Assembly (NCBI RefSeq): GCF_001898315.1
Contig: NZ_MKTQ01000029.1
Span: 1 to 64,000, forward strand
Length of the DNA stretch: 64,000 bases
DNA from: Microbacterium sp. 70-16
GTDB taxonomy: Bacteria > Actinomycetota > Actinomycetes > Actinomycetales > Microbacteriaceae
Reading direction: 5' to 3'
Of this stretch, positions 29,398-39,000 are shown one piece after another. The position numbers and the translations under genes were made by a program. How positions within the stretch are numbered: position 1 is the stretch's first letter; each line of letters begins with the position of its first letter. The notes under the pieces are model-generated. The model was not told where the DNA came from and ran no database searches. It worked only from the letters and a program-made list of their open reading frames with translations.

Positions 29398-30676
29398 GCA
29401 GCCGCGGCAGCGAGCGCTCGTCGACCCACGCGGTGAACAGCGGAGCGAGGTCACGGCCGGCGATCTGCGCCGCGAGGTGACGGAAGTCGTCGTCGGTCGC
29501 GAGACCGTGTTGGTGTGTCGCGGTCCACTCGCGCAGCAGACGGGCGAACGGCTCGGCGCCGAGCTCACACCGCAGCGCATAGAGCGTGAGAGCGCCGCGC
29601 TTGTAGACGCGGTCGTCGAACATCAGCTCGGGTCCGGGATCGCCGAGCACGAGATCCTTCGGCAGCGCCCGCAGTCGCGCATAGTGCGCCACGGCCTCCT
29701 GCGCGAGTGTCGCGGCGCCGGATGCCTCCGACCACAGCCACTCCGCGTAGCAGGCGAACCCCTCGTTGAGCCAGATGTCGCGCCACCGGCCGATGCCGAC
29801 GCTGTTGCCGAACCACTGGTGCGCCAGCTCGTGGGCGATCAGGCGCTGCTCTTCGGGCTCGAGGTGGTTGACTCCGAAGACGGCCATGCCCTGCGCCTCG
29901 AGCGGGATCTCCAACTCGTCCGGCGTGACGACGAGCGCGCAGTCCTCCTGCGGGTACGGTCCGAACACGTCCTCGAACAGCGCGAGCATCTGCGGCACCG
30001 GCGCGAATGCGTCGGCGGCCGGCGCGCGCAGCGCGGGCGGCGTGAACAGCCGCACCCGCTCGTCGCCGGCAAGGTCGCTCTGCTCGTAGTGTCCGACGTG
30101 GACGGCCGCGAGGTAGGTCGCCACCGGCACCGCCGACTCCGCGACCACCGTCGTGCGACCGGCGCGGGACGACCGTGAGATCGGGCGCCCCGTCGGGACG
30201 GCGAGGTATCCGGCATCCGTCGTCACGGCGATGCGCATGCGCGCACGGTCGTCGGGCCGGTCGTTGCACGGGAACCACGTCGGAGCGCCGGTGGGCTGCG
30301 ACGCCACGAGCGCGCCGTCATCCAGCTCTTCCCACCCGATGACGCCCCACCGCGACCGGCGCGGGCCGGGTGTGCCGGCGTACACGACCTCGACCGAGAA
30401 CCGCTCACCGGCCGCGAGCCGGTGCGGCAGCGTGACGCGCAGCACGCGCGGCCCCTGCGTGTACTTGGTGCGCCGGTCACCGTCGACGCGCACGCGCGTC
30501 GCGCGCAGCCCGATGAGGTCCAGTCCGATCGTCGAGATCGCCGCCGCGGCGACGGCGTTGATCGTGGCGTGCCCCTCCAGTCGGTTGGTGCGCACCCGGT
30601 AATCGAGCTCGAGATCGTACGACTCGACGTCGAAACTGGTGTCCCCGCTCTGCGGTGTGTACGGGTCGCCACTCAC
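29378..30676 (-). CDS. M1-family zinc aminopeptidase
   Basis: 432 residues from GTG at 30676, overlapping the synthetase stop by GTGA. Gluzincin motif HELAHQWFGN with a downstream Glu in WLNEGFACYAEW (HExxH...E), and the M1 exopeptidase loop LEAQGMAVFG (normally GxMEN; here GMAVF, so the strict aminopeptidase signature is not conserved). Start residue VSGDPYTPQSG shows no signal peptide, so probably cytoplasmic. Co-translated with the Pls-like synthetase, which suggests it processes a peptide product or merely shares the transcript. Confidence 0.88.
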   Translation of the reverse strand: MSGDPYTPQSGDTSFDVESYDLELDYRVRTNRLEGHATINAVAAAAISTIGLDLIGLRATRVRVDGDRRTKYTQGPRVLRVTLPHRLAAGERFSVEVVYAGTPGPRRSRWGVIGWEELDDGALVASQPTGAPTWFPCNDRPDDRARMRIAVTTDAGYLAVPTGRPISRSSRAGRTTVVAESAVPVATYLAAVHVGHYEQSDLAGDERVRLFTPPALRAPAADAFAPVPQMLALFEDVFGPYPQEDCALVVTPDELEIPLEAQGMAVFGVNHLEPEEQRLIAHELAHQWFGNSVGIGRWRDIWLNEGFACYAEWLWSEASGAATLAQEAVAHYARLRALPKDLVLGDPGPELMFDDRVYKRGALTLYALRCELGAEPFARLLREWTATHQHGLATDDDFRHLAAQIAGRDLAPLFTAWVDERSLPRLPKLAAG

Positions 30677-33600
30677 GATGTCGACTGGTAGGCGCGCACC
30701 TTGACCGCACGCCACGGGCCGATGGGGTTGCCGCTCCACCGCGATCCGACCGGAACGGTCTCACCGCGCATGACAAGGGAGGCAGGACCGACGGTCGCGT
30801 GTGCGCCGATGGTTGCCGCGGGGAGGATGACGCTGTGCGGGCCGAGAGTGGCTCCGACTTCGAGTTCGACGGCGTCCATGCTCATTATTCGATCATGGAA
30901 CAGGTGCGTCTGCACAACGCAGCCCCGGTTGACGGTCGATCCGTCGCCGAGGGTGACCAGATCGGGTTCGGGCAGCCAGTAGCTGTCGCACCACACGCCG
31001 CGACCGATCTTCGACCCGAGCGAGCGCAGCCAGACCGCGAGGGCCGGTGTGCCGGCCGCGGCACGCGCGAACCAGGGGGCGGCGACCATCTCGGTGAACG
31101 TATCGGACACCTCCGTGCGCCACACGAAGCTCGACCACAGCGGCTGCTCGCCCGGCCGAATCGGGCCGACGATGAGCCACTTCGCCGCCGTCGACACGGC
31201 CGCGGCGACCGCGCCCGCCAGCAGCAGCACGACGCCGGAGAGCAGGATCGCGAACCACAGTCCGAACGACTCGATGAGCGCCGCGAGCGAGAACAGCACG
31301 AGCAGGCCGATCGCACACGTCACGACGACGGGGATGAAGCGGCACAGCTCCCACAGTGTGCGCGCGACGCGCAACCGTACGGGCGGCTGGTAGGTGCGCT
31401 CGTGGTCGCCCTCCGCCGACAGACGCCGCAGCCGCACGGCGGGCGATCCGAGCCACGACGACCCGGGCTTGGCCTTGGCGGGCGCCGCGGACAGCACGGC
31501 GACCAGGCCATCGCGCGGCACGCGGTGACCGGGCGCGGCCATGCCGGAGTTGCCGAGGAACGCGCGCTTGCCGATGCGCACGCCACCCAGCCGCATCCAC
31601 CCCGCGTGCAGCTCGTAGGACGCGACCATCGTGTCATCGGCGAGGAACGCGCCGTCTTCGATGCGCGTCAGAGACGGCAGCAGAAGGACGGTGGATGCCT
31701 CGACGTCACGCCCGACGCGGGCGCCGAGCAGGCGCAGCCACACCGGGGTGAACAGGCTCGAGTACAGCGGGAAGAGGATCGTGCGCGCGGCATCCAGCAG
31801 CCGCTCGATCGTCCACGCCTGCCAGCCGACGCGACTGCGCACGGGGTGGACGCCCTCGTGCAACCCGATCGACAGCAGGCGTACAGCGACGACGACAGCG
31901 ATCGCGAAGACGAGACCGGCGACGATCACGCCCGGCACGAGCCACGCCATCGCCCCGCCGAACGCCGCAGCGAGCGAGTCCGCCCCCGCGATGCCGCGGG
32001 CCACGACGAGCGCACCGACCGCGAAGGCTGCCAGCGGCAGCAGCGCGAGCACGACGGCGGATGCCGCATAGGCCCAGAGCCACCGGGTGGGAGCGGGTGC
32101 GCGATCAACCGGCCACTGCGCCGACGAGGTGCCACCGACCCGCTCGGCGGGTGAACCCGCCCAGGTCTGGTCGGCGCGCACGCGGCCGAACACGGCCGAG
32201 CCGGGGGCGATCTCGGCACGGCGACCGATGCGCGTTCCCGGAGCGAGCGTGCTGCGCGAGCCCACCGTCGCGCCCGCGCCGATGCGGATCTCGCCGATGC
32301 GCACGACGTCGCCGTCGATCCAGTAGCCCGACAGGTCGACCTCGGGCTCGACAGCCGCGCCGTCGCCGATCTCGAGCATGCCGGTGATAGGGGGTAGCGC
32401 GTGCAGGTCGACGCCCTCGCCGATGCGGGCACCGAGAGCGCGTGCGTAGTAGCTGACCCACGGGGCGCCCGCGAGGCCCACGGCGTCGACCTGGTCGGCG
32501 ATCTGTTCGGCGAGCCACAGCCGCACGTGCGTCCCGCCGCCGCGCGGATAGTCACCCGGCTGCAGACCCCACAGCAGGACGCGCGCGGCGGCCGCCGCGA
32601 TCGCCATGCGACCGAATGGCGTGCTGAAGATCAGCAGGCCCACGATGATGACCCCCAGCGGGGCGTCGGGCAGCACCTCGAACCCGGGGAACAGCCGCAG
32701 AATCGCCGAGGCCGTGAGCAGGTAGAGCATCCAGCGGATGCCGGTGAGGATGAACAGCGGCACGCTCAGCACCGACTGCACCCACTGCATGCGCCGTGGC
32801 GTCGGCTCGGGGCGATGGAAGCTCTCGGGCGTGTCCTCGTGCAGCGCAGTGCCGAGGGCCTTGGCCATTGCGCCCAGCCGCGGCACGTCGTAGATGTCGG
32901 CGACGGCGAACTCGGGCACCCGCGTGCGGATGCGCGAGACGAGCTGCGCGGCGGCGAGCGAACCGCCACCGAGGTCGAAGAAGTCGACGGAGCGGTCGGT
33001 GACCGGCATGCCGAGCACCGCCTGCCACTGCGCCGCGAGCCACGCTTCGCCCGGCGAAAGGTCGGATGCCGTGATCTCGACGTTCGGCAACGGCCACGGC
33101 AGCGCGGCGCGGTCGACCTTGCCCGACGTGCGGACGGGCAGCTCGTCGACGACGGCCAGCAGCGGAACCATCGGCGCGGGAAGACGTGTGGCGAGGTCGG
33201 CGCGCGCGGCGATGCGGTCGAAGTCGGGCGATGCGGCGAGGTAGCCGACCAGCACCGGCACGCCGCCCTCGGTCGTGCGGACGGCGGCGGCCGCCCCGGT
33301 GACTCCGGGCAGATCCTGCAGCGCCGACTCGACTTCGCCGAGCTCGATGCGGCGTCCGCCGACCTTCACCTGATCGTCCGCGCGACCCTGGAAGATCAGG
33401 CCTTCAGATTCGAAGCGCACGAGATCCCCCGAGCGGTAGGCGCGCTCCCAGCCGAGCGTCGGCATCGGCGCATACTTCTCGGCATCCTTCGCCGGATCAA
33501 GATAACGTGCCAGGCCGACGCCGCCGATGATGAGCTCACCCACGCCACCCTCCGGCACGGGCTGCCCCTGCCCGTCCACGACCGCGAGTGCCCAGCCGTC

Positions 33601-34608
33601 CAGCGGCAAGCCGATACGGACGGGGCCATCGCCGCCGAGCGGCGCAGCGCAAGCCACGACGGTCGCCTCGGTCGGGCCGTACGTGTTCCACACTTCGCGA
33701 CCCTCGGCCGCGAGACGTGCGGCAAGCTCGGGCGGGCAGGCCTCACCGCCGAAGATGAGCAGGCGCACGTTCTCGATGGCATCCGCCGGCCACATCGCGG
33801 CCAGCGTCGGCACCGTCGACACAACCGTGATGCCCTGGCGCAGCAGCCACGGCGCGAGGTCTTCGCCCGAGCGCACGAGCGAGCGCGGCGCGGGCACGAG
33901 ACATGCGCCGTGCCGCCACGCCAGCCACATCTCTTCACACGAGGCATCGAACGCGACCGACAGGCCCGCGAGCACGCGGTCGTCCGGCCCCAGGGGCGTC
34001 TCCTGGAGGAAGATGCGCGCTTCCGCGTCGACGAATGCTGCCGCCGAGCGGTGCGACACCGCGACGCCCTTGGGCACGCCCGTCGAGCCCGAGGTGAAGA
34101 TGATCCACGCGTCATCCTCGGTCGTCGGCGGCGGCACGGCGACGATCGCGTGTGTCGAGGGGTGCGGCGCATCGCCCGCGAACAGCGGCGCAGCGAACTC
34201 GTCCTCGGCGTCGGCTGCCGGCATGTACTCGCCGGACCCCGTGATGACACCGCGAACGTGGGCTTCGCCGAAGACCAGCCGCGCACGCTCGTCGGGATCA
34301 TCGGCGTCGACGGGCACGTACGCCGCGCCTGCGGCGAGGATCCCCAGGATCGCGATGTACAGCTCCTTCGAGCCGGAGGGCATCCGCACACCGACGCGGT
34401 CGCCGCGACGCACGCCGGCCCCGTGTAACCGCGCGGCCGTGGCGCCCACGCGCGCCATCATCTCGCGATAGCTGAGCGCTCCTGACCCGTCGTCGATCGC
34501 CGATGCCTCGGGATGCTGCGCCGTCGTCGCGCGCACGATGTCGACAAGAGTGCGGGGATCGGGCGCCTCTGCGATTGTGTCGAGGATGTCCTGACCGTCT
34601 ACCGCCAT
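30673..34608 (-). CDS. Pls/PosA-type membrane nonribosomal peptide synthetase
   Basis: 1311 residues from ATG at 34608. Domain order: adenylation (about 25-520) with IIFTSGSTGVPKGV, NTYGPTEATVV, YRSGDLVRFES and catalytic RTSGKVDRAAL; carrier domain with LGGGSLAAA and phosphopantetheine serine S550; then about six membrane segments interleaved with hexapeptide-like acyltransferase-type modules (IGDGAAVEPEVDLSG, IGAGATVGSRSTLAPGTRIG, VEVGATLGPHSVILPAATIG). This is the epsilon-poly-lysine synthetase layout. Aligning to GrsA I read the binding-pocket code D-A-E-S-I-G-T-V-V-K, with Glu at the 239 position, which from memory resembles lysine-activating pockets. Divergent from pstS. Product not proven. 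Confidence 0.85.
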   Translation of the reverse strand: MAVDGQDILDTIAEAPDPRTLVDIVRATTAQHPEASAIDDGSGALSYREMMARVGATAARLHGAGVRRGDRVGVRMPSGSKELYIAILGILAAGAAYVPVDADDPDERARLVFGEAHVRGVITGSGEYMPAADAEDEFAAPLFAGDAPHPSTHAIVAVPPPTTEDDAWIIFTSGSTGVPKGVAVSHRSAAAFVDAEARIFLQETPLGPDDRVLAGLSVAFDASCEEMWLAWRHGACLVPAPRSLVRSGEDLAPWLLRQGITVVSTVPTLAAMWPADAIENVRLLIFGGEACPPELAARLAAEGREVWNTYGPTEATVVACAAPLGGDGPVRIGLPLDGWALAVVDGQGQPVPEGGVGELIIGGVGLARYLDPAKDAEKYAPMPTLGWERAYRSGDLVRFESEGLIFQGRADDQVKVGGRRIELGEVESALQDLPGVTGAAAAVRTTEGGVPVLVGYLAASPDFDRIAARADLATRLPAPMVPLLAVVDELPVRTSGKVDRAALPWPLPNVEITASDLSPGEAWLAAQWQAVLGMPVTDRSVDFFDLGGGSLAAAQLVSRIRTRVPEFAVADIYDVPRLGAMAKALGTALHEDTPESFHRPEPTPRRMQWVQSVLSVPLFILTGIRWMLYLLTASAILRLFPGFEVLPDAPLGVIIVGLLIFSTPFGRMAIAAAAARVLLWGLQPGDYPRGGGTHVRLWLAEQIADQVDAVGLAGAPWVSYYARALGARIGEGVDLHALPPITGMLEIGDGAAVEPEVDLSGYWIDGDVVRIGEIRIGAGATVGSRSTLAPGTRIGRRAEIAPGSAVFGRVRADQTWAGSPAERVGGTSSAQWPVDRAPAPTRWLWAYAASAVVLALLPLAAFAVGALVVARGIAGADSLAAAFGGAMAWLVPGVIVAGLVFAIAVVVAVRLLSIGLHEGVHPVRSRVGWQAWTIERLLDAARTILFPLYSSLFTPVWLRLLGARVGRDVEASTVLLLPSLTRIEDGAFLADDTMVASYELHAGWMRLGGVRIGKRAFLGNSGMAAPGHRVPRDGLVAVLSAAPAKAKPGSSWLGSPAVRLRRLSAEGDHERTYQPPVRLRVARTLWELCRFIPVVVTCAIGLLVLFSLAALIESFGLWFAILLSGVVLLLAGAVAAAVSTAAKWLIVGPIRPGEQPLWSSFVWRTEVSDTFTEMVAAPWFARAAAGTPALAVWLRSLGSKIGRGVWCDSYWLPEPDLVTLGDGSTVNRGCVVQTHLFHDRIMSMDAVELEVGATLGPHSVILPAATIGAHATVGPASLVMRGETVPVGSRWSGNPIGPWRAVKVRAYQSTS

Positions 34609-34683
34609 GGCGTCAACCGTAACGATGAGAAGTGAACAACGCGCAAATACGACCCGCAAACGCGGCCGACAGTCGCGCACGCC

Positions 34684-34701
34684 GTTCACCTCGCGTTTAC
34701 C
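34684..34701 (+). promoter_or_regulatory. PHO box upstream of pstS
   Basis: GTTCACC at 34684-34690 and GTTTACC at 34695-34701, an exact 11-base direct repeat matching the GTTCACC-N4 unit, about 90 bases before the pstS start. It sits in the divergent spacer with the Pls-type synthetase gene, so it could influence both. Confidence 0.7.
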
Positions 34702-34790
34702 CATACAGCGCAGTCTCGTAAGAGTGGGTGTCTAGCGTCGGGGCGTGCCCTGCACCGGGCCATTTATCCCTGACATGTGAAGGATTCACA

Positions 34791-35903
34791 GTGAAGCTCA
34801 ACCGCATCGCCCAGCTGGGCGCAGTCGCCGCCATCGCGGCGCTTACGCTCACCGCTTGCGCATCGAACGAACCAGCCCCTGCGGCCACTGACGACGCAAC
34901 CGACGTCGCCACCACCCTCTCCGGCGAGCTTGCCGGTGCTGGCTCCTCCGCACAGGACGTCGCTGTGCAGGCCTGGGCCGCCGGCTTCCAGACCATCAAC
35001 GGCGAAACCACCATCACGTACGACCCGGCCGGCTCCGGCGCAGGTCGCGAGTCGTTCCAGGCCGGAGCCGTCGGCTTCGCCGGATCTGACCGTGCATTCA
35101 AGACCGACGAGCTCACCGAAGGCCCCTTCAGCGCTTGCGTCGAAGGCACCGACATCATTGAGATCCCGTCCTACATCTCGCCGATCGCCGTGATCTTCAA
35201 GCTCGATGGCATCGACACCCTCAACATGGACCCGGCCACGGTCGCGGGCATCTTCGCGGGGACGATCACCAACTGGAACGACCCGGCGATCGCCGCGACG
35301 AACGAGGGCGTCACGCTCCCCGACCTCGCCATCACGCCGGTGCACCGCGCCGACGACTCGGGCACGACCGAGAACTTCACCGACTACCTCTACCAGGCCG
35401 CGCCCGACGTGTGGACCTGGGAGCCGGACGGCGTCTGGCCCGAGACCACGGTCGCTGGCGAGGCTGCCCCGCAGACCTCGGGCGTCGTTGCCGCCGTCGA
35501 GGGCGGCACCGGCACGATCGGCTACGCCGACGCGTCGCGCGCCGAAGGCTTCGGTCAGGTTGCCGTGCAGATCGGTGACGAGTTCGTCGCGTTCTCGCCG
35601 GAGGCTGCCGCCGCCGTCGTCGACGCTTCGCCGCTGGAAGAGGGCCGCACGGCCGGCGACCTGGCGATCGAGCTCGACCGCACGCCGGACTCGGCTGCGT
35701 ACCCGATCGTTCTGGTCAGCTACATGATCGCGTGCGAGGAGTACACCGACACCGCCATCGCACCGCTGGTGAAGGGCTTCCTCGAGTACGTCATCAGCGC
35801 AGAGGGCCAGGATGCCGCTGCCGCCGCAGCCGGCAGCGCGCCGATCTCTGACACGCAGCGTGAGAACATGCAGGCCGCGCTCGACCTGATCGTCACGCAG
35901 TAA
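34791..35903 (+). CDS. pstS: Phosphate-binding lipoprotein PstS
   Basis: 370 residues, GTG start after GAAGGA. Signal peptide LNRIAQLGAVAAIAALTLTAC with the lipobox TLTAC and a cysteine anchor. Mature protein has phosphate-site motifs GAGSSAQDVAVQAWAAGF, DPAGSGAGRESFQAG and VHRADDSGTTENFTDYL. Binds inorganic phosphate outside the membrane for PstCAB. First gene of pstSCAB; upstream PHO box indicates induction at low phosphate. Confidence 0.97.
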   Translation: MKLNRIAQLGAVAAIAALTLTACASNEPAPAATDDATDVATTLSGELAGAGSSAQDVAVQAWAAGFQTINGETTITYDPAGSGAGRESFQAGAVGFAGSDRAFKTDELTEGPFSACVEGTDIIEIPSYISPIAVIFKLDGIDTLNMDPATVAGIFAGTITNWNDPAIAATNEGVTLPDLAITPVHRADDSGTTENFTDYLYQAAPDVWTWEPDGVWPETTVAGEAAPQTSGVVAAVEGGTGTIGYADASRAEGFGQVAVQIGDEFVAFSPEAAAAVVDASPLEEGRTAGDLAIELDRTPDSAAYPIVLVSYMIACEEYTDTAIAPLVKGFLEYVISAEGQDAAAAAAGSAPISDTQRENMQAALDLIVTQ

Positions 35904-35977
35904 TGCCCCACTGCCCGGCCCGGCGCATGCGCCGGGCCGGGCACACCCCTGAGCACACTATTGAGGGAAAAGGACCC

Positions 35978-36931
35978 ATGACCACGACAACCGACGCGGC
36001 AGTCACCGCGAAGCCGAAGCCCCCGCAGCGGCCCGGCGACCGTTGGTTCTCGGGCATCGCCCTGGCCGCTGGCGCCATGATCCTGGTCACCCTCGCCGCG
36101 GTTGCTATCTTCCTGATCATCCAGTCGGCCCCCGGCATCACGGCGACGAATGAGACGGCGTCGATTCTGCGGAGCGACTTCTGGGACTATGTGTGGCCGC
36201 TGGCGTTCGGCACAATCTGGGCCGCACTTCTGGCCCTGCTGATGGCGGTTCCGTTGTCGGTTGCCGTCGCCCTCTTCATCTCGCACTATGCACCTCGACG
36301 GCTCGCCCAGGGCCTCGGCTATGTCGTGGACCTCCTGGCCGCGGTGCCCTCCGTCGTCTTCGGCCTCTGGGGCATCCTTGTCCTCGCGCCCGCCGTCCTC
36401 CCCGTCTACATGTGGCTCAACACCTACATGGGATGGTTCCCGCTCTTCAGTGGCACGGTCTCTGGCACCGGCCGCACCATTTTCACCGCGGCGATCGTGC
36501 TGGCCGTCATGGTCGTCCCGATCATCACAGCCATCTGCCGCGAGATCTTCCTCCAGACGCCGGTCCTTCACGAAGAGGCCGCGCTCGCCCTCGGCGCGAC
36601 GCGCTGGGAAATGATTCGCATGGCTGTCTTCCCGTACGGCCGCAGCGGTATCGTCTCCGCCTCGATGCTCGGTCTCGGTCGCGCCCTTGGCGAGACGATG
36701 GCCGTCGCCATGGTCCTGTCGATCGCGAACGTCATCGACCTCCGCCTTCTCACCGCAGAGAACCCCGGAACGATCCCCGCAAACATCGCGCTGACGTTCC
36801 CCGAGGCCTACGGAACCAACATCAACGTACTGATCGCCACGGGCTTGATCCTCTTCATCGTCACCTTCGCCGTGAACGCCGTCGCGCGCTGGATCGTTGA
36901 CCGGCGCAAGGAATTCTCGGGAGCCAACTGA
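35978..36931 (+). CDS. pstC: Phosphate ABC permease PstC
   Basis: 317 residues from ATG at 35978 (a longer frame exists upstream; this start follows AAAAGGA). Six hydrophobic segments; ABC permease motif EEAALALGATRWEMIRMAVFPYGRSGIV. Heterodimer partner of PstA in the inner-membrane channel. Confidence 0.96.
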   Translation: MTTTTDAAVTAKPKPPQRPGDRWFSGIALAAGAMILVTLAAVAIFLIIQSAPGITATNETASILRSDFWDYVWPLAFGTIWAALLALLMAVPLSVAVALFISHYAPRRLAQGLGYVVDLLAAVPSVVFGLWGILVLAPAVLPVYMWLNTYMGWFPLFSGTVSGTGRTIFTAAIVLAVMVVPIITAICREIFLQTPVLHEEAALALGATRWEMIRMAVFPYGRSGIVSASMLGLGRALGETMAVAMVLSIANVIDLRLLTAENPGTIPANIALTFPEAYGTNINVLIATGLILFIVTFAVNAVARWIVDRRKEFSGAN

Positions 36932-36932
36932 C

Positions 36933-38039
36933 ATGACCACTGCAATTGCGCCGTCGCAGATCCCGCCGGCATCTCCCGCCCGGACCTCCAGCGGACTGAC
37001 CAACGGTCACCTTGCTCCGTGGGCTCCCTGGGCGATTCTCGGCTTGAGCGCCGCGGTCAGCGCATCGCTCTTCGGCGTGATCGCGCTCGCAGAAGGTGGC
37101 TCGTTCAATATCGCCGGATGGGCCATCGTCTCGGTTTTGGCTTATCTCGTGCTGATCACGGTGATTTCCACCCTCGTCGAGGGCAGTCGCAAGGGCCTGG
37201 ACCGTTTGGTCGTCGGCGTTGTCTCGTCAGCCTTCGCCCTCGCGATGGTTCCCCTGGTCTCGGTCACCGTCACGGTTGTCACCAACGGCGTTGCCGGCAT
37301 TTCGGCGGAGTTCTTCAGCTCCTCCATGCGCAACGTCGTCGGCGAGGGCGGCGGAGCCCTGCACGCGATCGTCGGAACCTTGCTGATCACCCTTGCTGCC
37401 GCTGTGGTGTCGATTCCGATCGGGCTGTTCACCGCGATCTATCTCATCGAGTACGGTCAGGGCAACCGCCTCTCGCAGGGCATCCGGTTCCTCGTCGACG
37501 TGATGACCGGCATCCCTTCGATCGTCGCGGGTCTGTTCGCCTTCGCGCTGTTCGCTCTCTTCCTCGGCCCAGGTGCACGAATGGGAATCATGGGTTCGGT
37601 CGCTTTGGCCGTGCTGATGATCCCCGTCGTCGTGCGTTCGAGCGAGGAGATGCTGCGACTCGTCCCGAACGAGCTTCGCGAAGCGGCGTACGCGCTCGGC
37701 GTGCCCAAGTGGCTCACGATCGTCAAGGTGGTCCTCCCCACCTCGATCGCCGGAATCACGACCGGCATCATGCTGTCGATCTCCCGTGTCATTGGCGAGA
37801 CGGCGCCTCTGCTGCTCACAGCGGGCGTCACTGCGTCGATGAACTACGACCTCTTCAATGGGCGTATGGCCACCCTCCCCGTGTTCGCGTACTCGCAGTA
37901 CATGAACCAGGGAACGCCCGCCTCAGCGTTCATCGATCGGGCGTGGGCGGCTGCGCTCACACTTATCGTGATCGTCATGGTCTTGAACCTCGTGGCCCGC
38001 CTGGTTGCGAAGATCTTCTCCCCCAAACTCGGCCGCTGA
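36933..38039 (+). CDS. pstA: Phosphate ABC permease PstA
   Basis: 368 residues from ATG at 36933, one base beyond the pstC stop, so tightly coupled. A longer hydrophilic N-terminus than enteric PstA, then six or seven membrane segments and the EAA loop LREAAYALGVPKWLTIVKVVLPTSIAGITTG. Second transmembrane subunit of the Pst importer. Confidence 0.96.
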   Translation: MTTAIAPSQIPPASPARTSSGLTNGHLAPWAPWAILGLSAAVSASLFGVIALAEGGSFNIAGWAIVSVLAYLVLITVISTLVEGSRKGLDRLVVGVVSSAFALAMVPLVSVTVTVVTNGVAGISAEFFSSSMRNVVGEGGGALHAIVGTLLITLAAAVVSIPIGLFTAIYLIEYGQGNRLSQGIRFLVDVMTGIPSIVAGLFAFALFALFLGPGARMGIMGSVALAVLMIPVVVRSSEEMLRLVPNELREAAYALGVPKWLTIVKVVLPTSIAGITTGIMLSISRVIGETAPLLLTAGVTASMNYDLFNGRMATLPVFAYSQYMNQGTPASAFIDRAWAAALTLIVIVMVLNLVARLVAKIFSPKLGR

Positions 38040-38087
38040 GTGCGCGGCAGTCCCGAACCCTCACGAAATCGAAATCACAGGTGACCC

Positions 38088-38867
38088 GTGTCCAAGAGCA
38101 TTGAAGTCAACGACCTCAACGTCTACTACAGCGACTTTCTCGCCGTCGAGGGTGTCAGCCTCGAGATCCAGCCGCGCAGCGTCACGGCTTTCATCGGCCC
38201 GTCGGGCTGTGGCAAGTCCACGTTCCTGCGAACGCTGAACCGCATGCACGAAGTGATCCCCGGCGCACGCGTCGAGGGAGAAGTCCTCCTCGACGGGGAC
38301 GACCTGTACGGCGCGGGTGTCGACCCCGTGCTGGTCCGCCGCCAGGTGGGCATGGTCTTCCAACGCCCGAACCCGTTCCCCACGATGTCCATCAAGGAGA
38401 ACGTGCTGGCGGGCGTCAAGCTCAACAACAAGCGCATCTCCAAGAGCGACGCCGACGCACTCGTCGAGAAGTCGCTGCAGGGTGCGAACCTGTGGAATGA
38501 GGTCAAGGACCGCCTCGACAAGCCCGGTTCGGGTCTGTCCGGTGGCCAGCAGCAGCGTCTATGCATCGCGCGTGCGATCGCTGTCTCCCCCGATGTGCTC
38601 CTCATGGACGAGCCCTGCTCGGCCCTCGACCCGATCTCGACCTTCGCGATCGAAGAGCTCATCCAGGAGCTCAAGGCCGACTACACGATCGTCATCGTGA
38701 CGCACAACATGCAGCAGGCGTCCCGCGTCTCGGACAAGACGGCGTTCTTCAACATCGCCGGCACCGGCAAGCCCGGCAAGCTCATCGAGTACAACGACAC
38801 GAACTCGATCTTCACGACGCCCGCTGTACAGGCGACCGAGGACTACGTCTCCGGCCGCTTCGGGTGA
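38088..38867 (+). CDS. pstB: Phosphate ABC ATPase PstB
   Basis: 259 residues, GTG start. Walker [10 protein letters not shown] at about 38-46, Q-loop [11 protein letters not shown], signature [13 protein letters not shown], Walker [14 protein letters not shown] and switch histidine [13 protein letters not shown]. Energises phosphate uptake. Ends at a strong terminator. Confidence 0.97.
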   Translation: MSKSIEVNDLNVYYSDFLAVEGVSLEIQPRSVTAFIGPSGCGKSTFLRTLNRMHEVIPGARVEGEVLLDGDDLYGAGVDPVLVRRQVGMVFQRPNPFPTMSIKENVLAGVKLNNKRISKSDADALVEKSLQGANLWNEVKDRLDKPGSGLSGGQQQRLCIARAIAVSPDVLLMDEPCSALDPISTFAIEELIQELKADYTIVIVTHNMQQASRVSDKTAFFNIAGTGKPGKLIEYNDTNSIFTTPAVQATEDYVSGRFG

Positions 38868-38930
38868 TCTTTTGCGCGGCTGTTGCTGACGCTGGCGTCG
38901 GGCGCGGCGCCAGAACAGGCAACCGCACCG

Positions 38931-38967
38931 AAACAGGCAGATCTGTCGCAGATCTGCCTGTTTTCGT
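38931..38967 (+). terminator. Rho-independent terminator of the pst operon
   Basis: A perfect 15-bp stem AAACAGGCAGATCTG / CAGATCTGCCTGTTT with a 3-base loop, followed by TTC. An AACAGGC copy (38913) and a GCCTGTT copy (38973) flank it, so an alternative longer stem is possible. Confidence 0.92.
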
Positions 38968-39000
38968 GTAGTCGCCTGTTTTCGCGCGGAGCGCGCGGAG

